From positions 1-19,676 of the forward strand of contig JARFRT010000175.1 of the NCBI GenBank assembly GCA_029287105.1: a stretch of DNA of 19,676 bases. Reading direction: 5' to 3'. The translations under genes and the position numbers were made by a program. Every line of letters starts with the position of its first letter. The first letter of the stretch is position 1. Shown here piece by piece: positions 1 to 6,161 of this stretch. This DNA is from Akkermansiaceae bacterium. Its GTDB lineage: Bacteria; Verrucomicrobiota; Verrucomicrobiia; Verrucomicrobiales; Akkermansiaceae. The notes beneath the pieces are model-generated. The model saw only the letters and a program-made list of their open reading frames with translations. It was not told the origin of the DNA and did not search any database.

Positions 1-2
1 CT

Positions 3-113
3 GCGCAGAAGCTGATCACCACGACGAACATCGACTGGATGCAGGATGATTTTTCGGTGATTCGAATGGCTGATTTACAAAGCGCGCAAGACACGCGAGA
101 TGCGCAAACCTAA
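3..113 (+). CDS. Possible 3' end of a gene entering from the left
   Basis: An open frame of 36 codons runs from the window edge to a TAA at 111-113. Its residues (ending ...SAQDTRDAQT) look like an ordinary protein C-terminus, but the piece is too short to place in a family. It is only possible coding sequence: the other two plus frames close sooner, and no homology can be judged by eye. The stretch 114-241 after it holds no convincing gene. Confidence 0.3.
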   Translation, partial: AQKLITTTNIDWMQDDFSVIRMADLQSAQDTRDAQT

Positions 114-241
114 CGAGGCCGGGCACCATGAATTCAACGAATATGAAGCTGTCACGTCTTTCGCCTGATTCCCAGTGGAACAAGGGGAGCTCGGAGGAGC
201 GGGGCTTCGTTGGTTTCGATTTTTTCCGGAGTTGAAAATCA

Positions 242-1432
242 ATGGCTGAAAAAGAAACCATGATCATCGAAAGCAGAGCCGGGCCGTTGGAGAAGATCGG
301 TCATGCGGTTCTGCGGCGGATGGGCAGGACGTGTCCGCACGGCGTGACCTGGGACGAACAGCGGGTGCTGACTGCGGATGAGCAGGCCCAGCTGAAAATG
401 ATTGCGCGCTGGACGGTGGTTCGTGCCGGGCTGGCGGGGGCACTGTCGGCGATCATTGCGGCGGTTGCGGCGGTGTATGCCGAGGGGGTGTTTTCTGGTC
501 ACGCGCTCAACTACTGGCTGGTGTTTGGGGGGATGTCATTGGTGGCCGCCACCTTTGAAGTGGGATTTCTCTATTACGATGCCTTACGGGCGGTGCACCG
601 GATTTCGTCGGTGTGTGATGTCGAGCTGTTTCCCGAAAATGAGGAAAGGTCGCGGATGGCGGGGGTGATGGTGCGGGCTGCGATGGAACTTCCCAATCCT
701 CCCGACCGGGATCCCTATGTGAACCCGTTCCGTCAGGCTTCGAAACTACGTGTGCTCACCGGGGAGCTGCTCTATAAAGGGAAGATCCTCGCGACCAATG
801 CCCTGGCGAAGGTGCTGGTGCGGAAGATTTTCATCCGGGGTGCGGCGCGTGCTTGGTTGGAGTTTGTCGCGGTGCCGGTGACGGCGGTTTGGAATGCGGT
901 GGTGTGCTTCTGGGTGCTGAGGCAGGCGAGGATCCGCGCCATTGGTCCGTCGGCCCTGCTGCAGGTATTGCCCGATCGGTTGTCGCAACTGGAGGCAAAG
1001 GTCGCACAGGCGGCGCAGCGGGCGGTCGGATGCTGTGTATCGGCAAGCCGGGACCTTCACCCGAACCACAGGTGCATGCTGGAAATGATGCGGAAACATA
1101 CAACGGTCATGGTGACGGATCTGGCCGATGATCATGAGGAGTTTTTGCGGAACCTGGCCGCTTTAAATCAACATGGCCGGGGTATTGTGCTGGATATCCT
1201 TGTATTGGCAATTGTCGTCGACGGCCGGATTTCCCAAGGGGAAAAATTACTCCTCCAGGATGCGCTTAAGGTTCACGGCGCCGACCCCGTGGATGATCGG
1301 CTCAGGCAGGCGCTGCATAGCTTCCGCCGCGGTCACGGTGTACCATCGCTTTATGGTGGCACTCAGTCAGAAGGTGCGCACACTCCCCAGGCCTCCGTCG
1401 GCATGGATGATTTGGCCGGTGACGAAGCGTGA
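242..1432 (+). CDS. Unrecognised membrane protein, 396 aa, with a possible TerB-like C-terminal region
   Basis: I do not recognise the family with confidence. The N-terminal 55 residues are soluble. Two hydrophobic segments follow at about 60-80 and 88-112, and a third at about 205-225, so the protein is probably in the inner membrane. Residues about 295-345 form amphipathic helices with a VDGRISQGEK-like stretch that resembles the acidic helical core of TerB-type domains; this is a weak impression. GGAG at 228-231 stands about 10 bases before the ATG, one of the few Shine-Dalgarno-like sites here. The last 22 codons run antisense through the 3' end of the SDR gene at 1367-2044. The tail (SEGAHTPQASVGMDDLAGDEA) is low in structure and may have been gained after loss of an earlier stop. 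Confidence 0.7.
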   Translation: MAEKETMIIESRAGPLEKIGHAVLRRMGRTCPHGVTWDEQRVLTADEQAQLKMIARWTVVRAGLAGALSAIIAAVAAVYAEGVFSGHALNYWLVFGGMSLVAATFEVGFLYYDALRAVHRISSVCDVELFPENEERSRMAGVMVRAAMELPNPPDRDPYVNPFRQASKLRVLTGELLYKGKILATNALAKVLVRKIFIRGAARAWLEFVAVPVTAVWNAVVCFWVLRQARIRAIGPSALLQVLPDRLSQLEAKVAQAAQRAVGCCVSASRDLHPNHRCMLEMMRKHTTVMVTDLADDHEEFLRNLAALNQHGRGIVLDILVLAIVVDGRISQGEKLLLQDALKVHGADPVDDRLRQALHSFRRGHGVPSLYGGTQSEGAHTPQASVGMDDLAGDEA

Positions 1433-2044
1433 TGCGTCAGAAAGCAGCCAGGCTGCCAGGCTGGCGATCTCCTCCGGCTTGCCGATGCGTTTGAGCGGGT
1501 GGCGGTCGGCCGACGCCTGATGCTTCGGTTCGGTATCAACGAGTTTCTCCGCGAGGGGGGTGTTGGTGAGCGAGGGGGCAATGGCATTGACCCGGATGCC
1601 GGGTGCCAGCTCCGCGGCGAGCGCGCGTGTTAACCCCTCCACGGCCCCTTTGGCCATGGCGATCGAGGCGTGGAATGGGAGGCCCGTTTGCGCGGCGACG
1701 CTGGAAAATAGAACCACGGAGGCGGTGTCCGCCCTTTTCAGCGCCGGCAGGGCCTGCTGCAACGTGGTGGCCGCGCCGACTGCGTTGAGTTCAAACTCGG
1801 CGATCATTTCCTCCCGGCTGAGGCGATGGAATGGTTTCAGGTTAATCGAACCGGGACAGTAAACCAGGCCGTCGAGCTGGTCCGGGAGTTCCAAGGTGTC
1901 GCCCGAGGTGGCGTCATAGCTTTGATGCGCGAAGGCGGACGGCTCGCGGGATGCGGTCAGAACCTGGTGGCCCGACTGCTGAAGTTGGCGCGCCAGTTTT
2001 TCACCGATGCCTGAGTTGCCGCCGATGATAAGAGTGGTTTTCAT
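1367..2044 (-). CDS. Short-chain dehydrogenase/reductase-like protein lacking the catalytic tyrosine
   Basis: This is a 225-aa classical-SDR fold protein, probably cytoplasmic and binding NAD(P). The start at 2044 is chosen because its ATG overlaps the stop of the upstream SDR gene (ATGA, 2041-2044), implying translational coupling. An upstream in-frame start would add ten proline-rich residues. Visible features are the glycine-rich motif GGNSGIG (8-14), the structural Asn in ELNAVG (N87), FSS with serine 114 or 115 as the catalytic-position serine, Lys132, and the C-terminal ITGQ-like and DGG stretches (FVTGQIIHADGG). The YxxxK motif is altered: four residues before Lys132 stands Ile128. I recall related SDRs with the same HASIAxAKGAVEGLTR pattern, so this is probably a subfamily trait rather than damage. 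The substrate is unknown. It is the last gene of the regulator operon. Confidence 0.92.
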   Translation of the reverse strand: MKTTLIIGGNSGIGEKLARQLQQSGHQVLTASREPSAFAHQSYDATSGDTLELPDQLDGLVYCPGSINLKPFHRLSREEMIAEFELNAVGAATTLQQALPALKRADTASVVLFSSVAAQTGLPFHASIAMAKGAVEGLTRALAAELAPGIRVNAIAPSLTNTPLAEKLVDTEPKHQASADRHPLKRIGKPEEIASLAAWLLSDASRFVTGQIIHADGGLGSVRTF

Positions 2045-3501
2045 GATGGGTCGGGTTGGTGGGGGCTCGGCCACCCGTTGGCAAGTTGACGTGCCATGCG
2101 GGGGAAGAGGATGAAGTGAAAGGGGGCGGTGGCATACCAGTAGACCCGACCGAACAGGCCCAGTGGCCGGAACGTGGCTGTTTGTTTCAGTTCATCCTTG
2201 GAGATGTTAAACTCCAGCCATGCCTCGCCGGGGAGTTTCATTTCAGCGTAGAGGATCAGTCGGCCTGCCTGTCGGTCAGCGACGAGCACGCGCCAGAAAT
2301 CCAGGGCGTCGCCCGGTTTGAGTTCGGTGGTGTCCCGCCGCCCCCGGCGCATGCCAATGCCGCCAACGAACTTGTCGAGCAGGCCGCGCAGTTTCCATGC
2401 CCATGTCATACTCGGCCAACCACGTCTGCCCCCGATCGACCATACGGCCGCGATGACTTCTGCTTGGTCGGCGGTGAGCCGGACGGTCTGGCTGTCTGAC
2501 AGGACGCCGTATTCCGGCACTTGGATGTTGCTGATTTGCTCGGGGCGGAGTTTTCCCGTGGACATGGCGCCATACCAGGTCGACGGGACGCGATTTTGGG
2601 CGATCCGTGAAAAAGCCAGGTCGATGGCCTCGCGGTAGCTCAGCAAATCCTGTGGGATGATCGATTGAATCGCGTGTTCTTGGCAGACCGTTTCCATGTG
2701 CAGGCTGCCGACCAGAGCCTTGGCGAGTTGGTAGTTGGTTGCCGTGACCAGACTCAGCCAGTAGGACGACAGCCGGGGGGTGAAAAAGGGAGTCGGGATG
2801 ATGATGCGAAACAGTCCGCGTGCGTCAGCGTACTGGCTCATCATGTCGCGGTAACTGAGTTGGTCGGGGCCTCCTATATCAAAGCTCCGGTTCAGGCATT
2901 CCGGATGGCTGAGGACGCCTGTCAGGTATGCAAGCACATTGCGGATGGCAATGGGCTGGCAGCGGGTGAGCGTCCACTGGGGGGTGATCATGACCGGAAG
3001 TTTTTCGACAAGGTCGCGAATGATTTCGAATGAGGCCGAGCCGGAGCCGACGATGATGGAGGCGCGCAATGTTGTCAGGGGTATTTGACTTTCGGCGAGC
3101 AGGTCGGCGACCCGTTGCCTTGATTCCAAATGCACGGAGAGTGTGTCATTCTTGGGGATGATACCTGAGAGATAGATGATCTGCTTGCAGTTCGTCGGCT
3201 TGATCCACTCGATGAAGTGCCGTGCGCAACGTTCCTCTTTTTCGGCGAAGCCTTTGCCCGAACCCATGGAGTGAATCAGGTAATAGGCGGCATCAATATC
3301 ATCCGGGCAGGCTGACGACTGATCGTCGGAGAGGAAATCATGCTCAACAATTTCGAGACGGTCTCCAAACATCGCGCACGTTTTTTGATCGAGCCTTTGC
3401 TTGTTCCTGACCACGGCCACCACACGGTGCTCGGTCGAACTCAGCTCTGAGAGTAGCCGTAAGCCAATGTATCCATTCGCGCCTGTGATGAGAATTTTCA
3501 T
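2041..3501 (-). CDS. NAD(P)-binding SDR family oxidoreductase with C-terminal DUF2867
   Basis: The protein has 486 aa. The first 300 or so residues form an atypical/extended SDR domain, starting MKILITGANGYIG with the GxxGxxG dinucleotide-binding motif and continuing with a YLIHSMGSG segment and an NmrA-like body. Residues from about 340 to the end match DUF2867 (SIGGRRGWP..., GDALDFWRV, EAWLEF, LFGRVYWYATAPFH). This two-domain architecture is common in bacteria, but its reaction is not known to me. An in-frame extension to 3648 would add 49 arginine- and serine-rich residues, so the start at 3501, beginning directly with the Rossmann strand, is preferred. It lies 25 bases after the regulator's stop and overlaps the next SDR by 4 bases, so the three genes look co-transcribed. 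No Shine-Dalgarno sequence is visible. Confidence 0.93.
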   Translation of the reverse strand: MKILITGANGYIGLRLLSELSSTEHRVVAVVRNKQRLDQKTCAMFGDRLEIVEHDFLSDDQSSACPDDIDAAYYLIHSMGSGKGFAEKEERCARHFIEWIKPTNCKQIIYLSGIIPKNDTLSVHLESRQRVADLLAESQIPLTTLRASIIVGSGSASFEIIRDLVEKLPVMITPQWTLTRCQPIAIRNVLAYLTGVLSHPECLNRSFDIGGPDQLSYRDMMSQYADARGLFRIIIPTPFFTPRLSSYWLSLVTATNYQLAKALVGSLHMETVCQEHAIQSIIPQDLLSYREAIDLAFSRIAQNRVPSTWYGAMSTGKLRPEQISNIQVPEYGVLSDSQTVRLTADQAEVIAAVWSIGGRRGWPSMTWAWKLRGLLDKFVGGIGMRRGRRDTTELKPGDALDFWRVLVADRQAGRLILYAEMKLPGEAWLEFNISKDELKQTATFRPLGLFGRVYWYATAPFHFILFPRMARQLANGWPSPHQPDPS

Positions 3502-3526
3502 GATGCTGCTGTCTTGGGGGAATCGG

Positions 3527-4462
3527 TCAATGAGGTGCCGTTGCCCTGTGGTTGCGTATGTTGAGTAACTCCGGGGTGAGTCCTGAAATCGTGGGGACCG
3601 TGACCGCGTCGATCTTGGCGAGCGTGTCGCGATACCCCTCGATGCCACTGCCGCCGACCAGTATCGGCAAGCCCTTGCGCACGAGCTTGCGGAGTCTTAG
3701 CAGCTCCAATTCAACTTGGGGGTCGTCGGCAGGATAAACAATGCTGAGTAACACGGCATCCGCCCTGGTTCTGAGGGCGGCACCCGCTATTTCATCTGCG
3801 GGGAGGGACGGGCCAAGGTAGACAATGTGCCACCCCGATTTCCTGGCCTGACGCGCGCCGATGTATGCGCCCAGTTCGTGAAGCTGCCCGGCAGGAGTGG
3901 TGACAATCAGGATCGGGGCATTCTCTTCCGGAGTGAAGGAGCGCATGCTGTTGGCAAGGTACTGCTTGATGAAGCTGGTGGCGGCATGTTCGCCCGCGCT
4001 GGTGAGGCTGCCATTATGCCAGTCATTACCGACTTGCTGGATCACGGGGATGACAACCAGCTCGAGCAGGCCGGAGTATCCGAGGGTGAGACTCGCCTCG
4101 TCGAAAATACCCTCGAGGGCGGTTTGGTCGTAGTTTCTGATGGCGGTGGCGGCAGCCTGAATCAAATGGCTCACCTCTCCGGCTGCCGCGGCGACCCGCG
4201 GGTCGCTTTCCTGGGTCGCTATACCATGCAGCAGCCCATCGAGCTCGGCATCTTGCAACTTGGCGATGTGGCCGATCGTGTAGCCTTTTTGAGTCAGCTT
4301 CGAAAGCGTCTGGAGCCGACTGATATCGGTGTCGGTGTAGAGCCGGCGGTTGGTTTCGGTGCGCTGCGGCTTGACGGCGCCGTAGCGTTTTTCCCACACA
4401 CGGATGACATGGGCACTCAAGCCTGTGAGGGTGGTGGCGGCTTTAATTCCGTGCGTGTTCAT
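3527..4462 (-). CDS. carH: MerR-family regulator with cobalamin-binding domain, CarH/LitR type (likely B12 photoreceptor)
   Basis: The protein has 311 aa and two parts. Residues 1-70 are a MerR winged helix (GIKAATTLTGLSAHVIRVWEKRY, then NRRLYTDTDI). Residues about 90-305 are a B12-binding module: a helical bundle with the Wx9EH motif (W148, E158, H159), known in CarH to contact adenosylcobalamin, and a Rossmann part with the lower-ligand histidine in QLHELG (H195) and VGGSG. The usual ExHxxG begins with Gln here. Known CarH proteins repress stress genes in the dark as AdoCbl tetramers and release DNA in light. ATG at 4462 is preferred; an in-frame GTG at 4480 would add six residues. Repeats matching a CarH operator overlap its promoter (4474-4490), suggesting autoregulation. 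It heads an operon with two SDR genes. Confidence 0.93.
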   Translation of the reverse strand: MNTHGIKAATTLTGLSAHVIRVWEKRYGAVKPQRTETNRRLYTDTDISRLQTLSKLTQKGYTIGHIAKLQDAELDGLLHGIATQESDPRVAAAAGEVSHLIQAAATAIRNYDQTALEGIFDEASLTLGYSGLLELVVIPVIQQVGNDWHNGSLTSAGEHAATSFIKQYLANSMRSFTPEENAPILIVTTPAGQLHELGAYIGARQARKSGWHIVYLGPSLPADEIAGAALRTRADAVLLSIVYPADDPQVELELLRLRKLVRKGLPILVGGSGIEGYRDTLAKIDAVTVPTISGLTPELLNIRNHRATAPH

Positions 4463-4473
4463 GATCTTTTTTC

Positions 4474-4490
4474 TAGACACAAATTAAACA
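4474..4490. promoter_or_regulatory. Candidate CarH-type operator at the regulator's own promoter
   Basis: TAGACA (4474-4479) and TAAACA (4485-4490) lie exactly 11 bp apart on the plus strand. Both fit the TnnACA core that I recall for tandem 11-bp CarA/CarH operator repeats. The second overlaps a minus-strand TTTAAT (4488-4483), a 5/6 match to a -10 box, 21 bases before the carH ATG. A degenerate third unit, TAGACC, falls in phase at 4518. The role is inferred from motif and position only. Confidence 0.5.
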
Positions 4491-4546
4491 TGGGGATGGG
4501 GGGAGGGCACAAGCAAATAGACCGGGGGGATGTGTCAGGTGGAAAT

Positions 4547-4581
4547 AAAAAACAGTGGCGCGATGTTGGTCGCGCCACTGT
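4547..4581 (-). terminator. Rho-independent terminator of the fasciclin gene
   Basis: A near-ideal hairpin has arms 4552-4563 and 4570-4581 (12 bp, ACAGTGGCGCGA paired with its complement) around a 6-base loop. On the minus strand it is followed by six T residues (4552-4547). It lies about 50 bases past the fasciclin stop at 4632 and separates that transcript from the carH promoter downstream. Confidence 0.92.
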
Positions 4582-4631
4582 AGTTCTTCGACTGCCAAAC
4601 TGACAATGGCAATGGATCTGCAACAATCCGA

Positions 4632-5183
4632 CTAGGGAAGGATGACGCTGTCGATTACGTGGATGACCCCATTGGAGCCGACGATGTCGGTGGTGACCAC
4701 CTGCGCCTTGTCAATCGTGACGGCGCCCTTGGCAACCTTGATTTCGAGCGTGGAGCCCTGCAGTGTCAGGGCCTCGCCGGTCGTCACATCAGCGGCCATC
4801 ACCTTGCCGGGGACCACGTGGTACTTGAGGATCGCTGCGAGCTTGTCCTTGTTCTCGGGCTTGAGCAGGGACTCGACGGTGCCGGCGGGGAGTTTGGCGA
4901 ATGCCTCGTTGGTCGGGGCGAAGATGGTGAAGGGGCCGTCTCCGTTGAGGGCTTCGACGAGGCCGGCGGCTTTAACCGCGGCGACCAGCGTGGTGAAGTT
5001 CTTGTTGCCTGCCGCAATCGCGACCAGGGTCTTTTCGTGGGTGGCCGTGGCAGCGGTGCTGACGGTCATGACGGTGGTTTTCGACTGCGCGGTCTTGTTC
5101 CCGCATTGGCCGGCGAAAGTGGTCGCGGTGGTCAGGCTGCAGGTGAGGAGGGCGGCACAGGTTAGTTTCGTGGACTTGTTCAT
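4632..5183 (-). CDS. Exported fasciclin (FAS1) domain protein
   Basis: This is a 183-aa secreted protein with a single FAS1 domain. The start at 5183 puts a signal peptide at the N-terminus (MNKSTKL, hydrophobic core to about residue 22, likely cut after TFA at 24). FAS1 hallmarks follow at residues 50-183: TLVAAVKAAGLVEALNGDGPF, FAPTNEAFAKLP, YHVVPGKV, and the closing IHVIDSVILP. Family members act in adhesion or, as small periplasmic Nex18/MPB70-like proteins, in poorly defined stress roles. It is transcribed away from the CIA30 gene out of a shared 303-base region holding 11-bp repeats and ends at a strong terminator. Its leader is C/A-rich with no Shine-Dalgarno site. Extending to 5249 would bury the signal peptide, so that start is unlikely. 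Confidence 0.95.
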   Translation of the reverse strand: MNKSTKLTCAALLTCSLTTATTFAGQCGNKTAQSKTTVMTVSTAATATHEKTLVAIAAGNKNFTTLVAAVKAAGLVEALNGDGPFTIFAPTNEAFAKLPAGTVESLLKPENKDKLAAILKYHVVPGKVMAADVTTGEALTLQGSTLEIKVAKGAVTIDKAQVVTTDIVGSNGVIHVIDSVILP

Positions 5184-5242
5184 GGTTCTGTTGGTTTTGT
5201 GGTTTTGTTGTTGGTATCGGCGGCACATCAGGTGCTTGCGAT

Positions 5243-5310
5243 GAGACAATAAATAGACAGAAAATGGACAACGTCAACCTAAATTCGATAAAATGTCGAA
5301 ATAATGTCAA
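5243..5310. repeat. 11-bp-phased direct repeats, candidate CarH operator for the fasciclin gene
   Basis: On the plus strand GAGACA (5243), TAGACA (5254) and TGGACA (5265) start exactly 11 bp apart. On the minus strand a second in-phase series reads TTGACA (5310-5305), TCGACA (5299-5294), TCGAAT (5288-5283) and TTGACG (5277-5272), also at 11-bp steps. Tandem 11-bp units ending in ACA are the known geometry of CarH binding, one DNA-binding domain per unit. A -35/-10 pair for the fasciclin gene falls inside the cluster. Confidence 0.6.
5250..5277 (-). promoter_or_regulatory. Candidate promoter of the fasciclin gene
   Basis: TTGACG (5277-5272) and TATTTA (5255-5250) on the minus strand are separated by 16 bases, giving a predicted start about 60 bases before the ATG. 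TTGACA at 5310-5305 is an alternative -35 but has a poorer -10 partner. Either choice is covered by the 11-bp repeats, so a bound repressor would block it. Confidence 0.35.
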
Positions 5311-5433
5311 ATAAAAAGCTGAAACGAGGGTGGTTCTGGTCGCGAAGGGCCGGAAAACGAGCTGATTTAAGGGGTGCAATCGACTCATTATGAGTGTTTT
5401 GGATGCCATCCCTGAACAGATAGACAAATTTCA

Positions 5434-5468
5434 TTGACTCCGGACAAATAATAGACAAAACTGCTACA
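5434..5468 (+). promoter_or_regulatory. Candidate promoter and overlapping CarH-type repeats of the CIA30 gene
   Basis: CGGACA (5441), TAGACA (5452) and GCTACA (5463) share ACA at exact 11-bp steps; only the middle one fits TnnACA fully. TTGACT (5434-5439) followed 17 bases later by AAAACT (5457-5462) is a possible weak promoter covered by these repeats. Extra single units, TGAACA at 5413 and TAGACA at 5421, lie just upstream but out of phase. Confidence 0.4.
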
Positions 5469-5486
5469 CCAACCCAAATACAACCC

Positions 5487-6068
5487 ATGAGCATTATCCT
5501 ACTTAACAGCACCCTCGTCCTATTCGCCGCAAGCATCATCGCGCATGCCGGTGAGCCGCCCTCAAAAACACTGGACGATTTTAACAAGACCCGGGCGGCC
5601 GGCACCTGGATGAGTGTCAATGACGGCGTGATGGGAGGTGTCTCCCGGGGAGGCCAGCGAGTCAGTCCGGAGCACACGCTCGTTTTCAAGGGGGAGATCT
5701 CCCTGAAGAACAACGGCGGCTTCTCCTCCATACGGACTTCCGGCGAGAAGCTCGACCTGTCCGGCTATGACGGACTTGAGATCAAAGTCAAAGGGGACGG
5801 CCGCATGTACTACCTCACCGCCCGGGCGAGTGGCCGCCGGATGCTCGCATTCTGGAGCCCGATCCAGACGGTCAAGGGCGAGTGGCAGGTGGTCCGTGTT
5901 CCCTTTGACGCCTTTTATGCGACCTACATGGGCAAAACAATCCCGGTGATGAAGCTCAACACGAAGAAGGTCACCAGCGTGGGACTGATGCTCTATGATA
6001 AAAAAGCCGGGCCGTTTGTCATCGAGGCGGATTCCATCAAGGCATATAAAAACATCGAGGTGGATTAG
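5487..6068 (+). CDS. Exported CIA30-domain protein
   Basis: The protein has 193 aa. A signal peptide covers residues 1-21 (MSIILLNSTLVLFAASIIAHA, cut before GEP). The rest is one CIA30 domain (complex I intermediate-associated protein 30 type, galactose-binding-like beta sandwich), recognised by DDFN, the hallmark VNDGVMGGVS (44-53), a GFSSIRT strand, and the closing VGLMLYDKKAGPFVIEADSIKAY. The mitochondrial namesake is a complex I assembly factor; bacterial secreted copies have no settled function, and I infer none beyond a periplasmic location. It is divergent from the fasciclin gene and convergent with the ABC ATPase gene. The leader is C/A-rich with no Shine-Dalgarno sequence. The regulatory repeats upstream place it in the same proposed regulon as carH. 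Confidence 0.93.
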   Translation: MSIILLNSTLVLFAASIIAHAGEPPSKTLDDFNKTRAAGTWMSVNDGVMGGVSRGGQRVSPEHTLVFKGEISLKNNGGFSSIRTSGEKLDLSGYDGLEIKVKGDGRMYYLTARASGRRMLAFWSPIQTVKGEWQVVRVPFDAFYATYMGKTIPVMKLNTKKVTSVGLMLYDKKAGPFVIEADSIKAYKNIEVD

Positions 6069-6161
6069 TGAATCCGCGCCACTGTGCTTGGTTGAATTTT
6101 AGCTGACCGGTGAGTGGCGGGGGCGGCGCTGGTTAGCGGCGGGGCTGGTTCCTGTCGCGGT

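Larger units (their letters stand above)
5184..5486. promoter_or_regulatory. Divergent regulatory region between the fasciclin and CIA30 genes
   Basis: These 303 bases hold no gene. On the fasciclin side is a cluster of 11-bp-phased repeats (5243-5310), on the CIA30 side a second cluster (5413-5468). A 13-bp perfect palindrome lies between them, ACTCAT-T-ATGAGT at 5383-5395. The cluster regions are AT-rich compared with the surrounding genes. The leaders next to both start codons are G-poor and C/A-rich. Confidence 0.75.

Noticed and set aside
128..235. A 35-codon plus-strand open frame with GAGG 9 bases before its ATG, ending just before the gene at 242
   Set aside because: Too short, no recognisable features, and a single weak ribosome-site match is not enough to call a gene.
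4463..4491. A 10-codon leader peptide (ATG at 4491 to a TGA overlapping the carH ATG)
   Set aside because: Such short frames occur by chance; no attenuator structure or ribosome site supports it.
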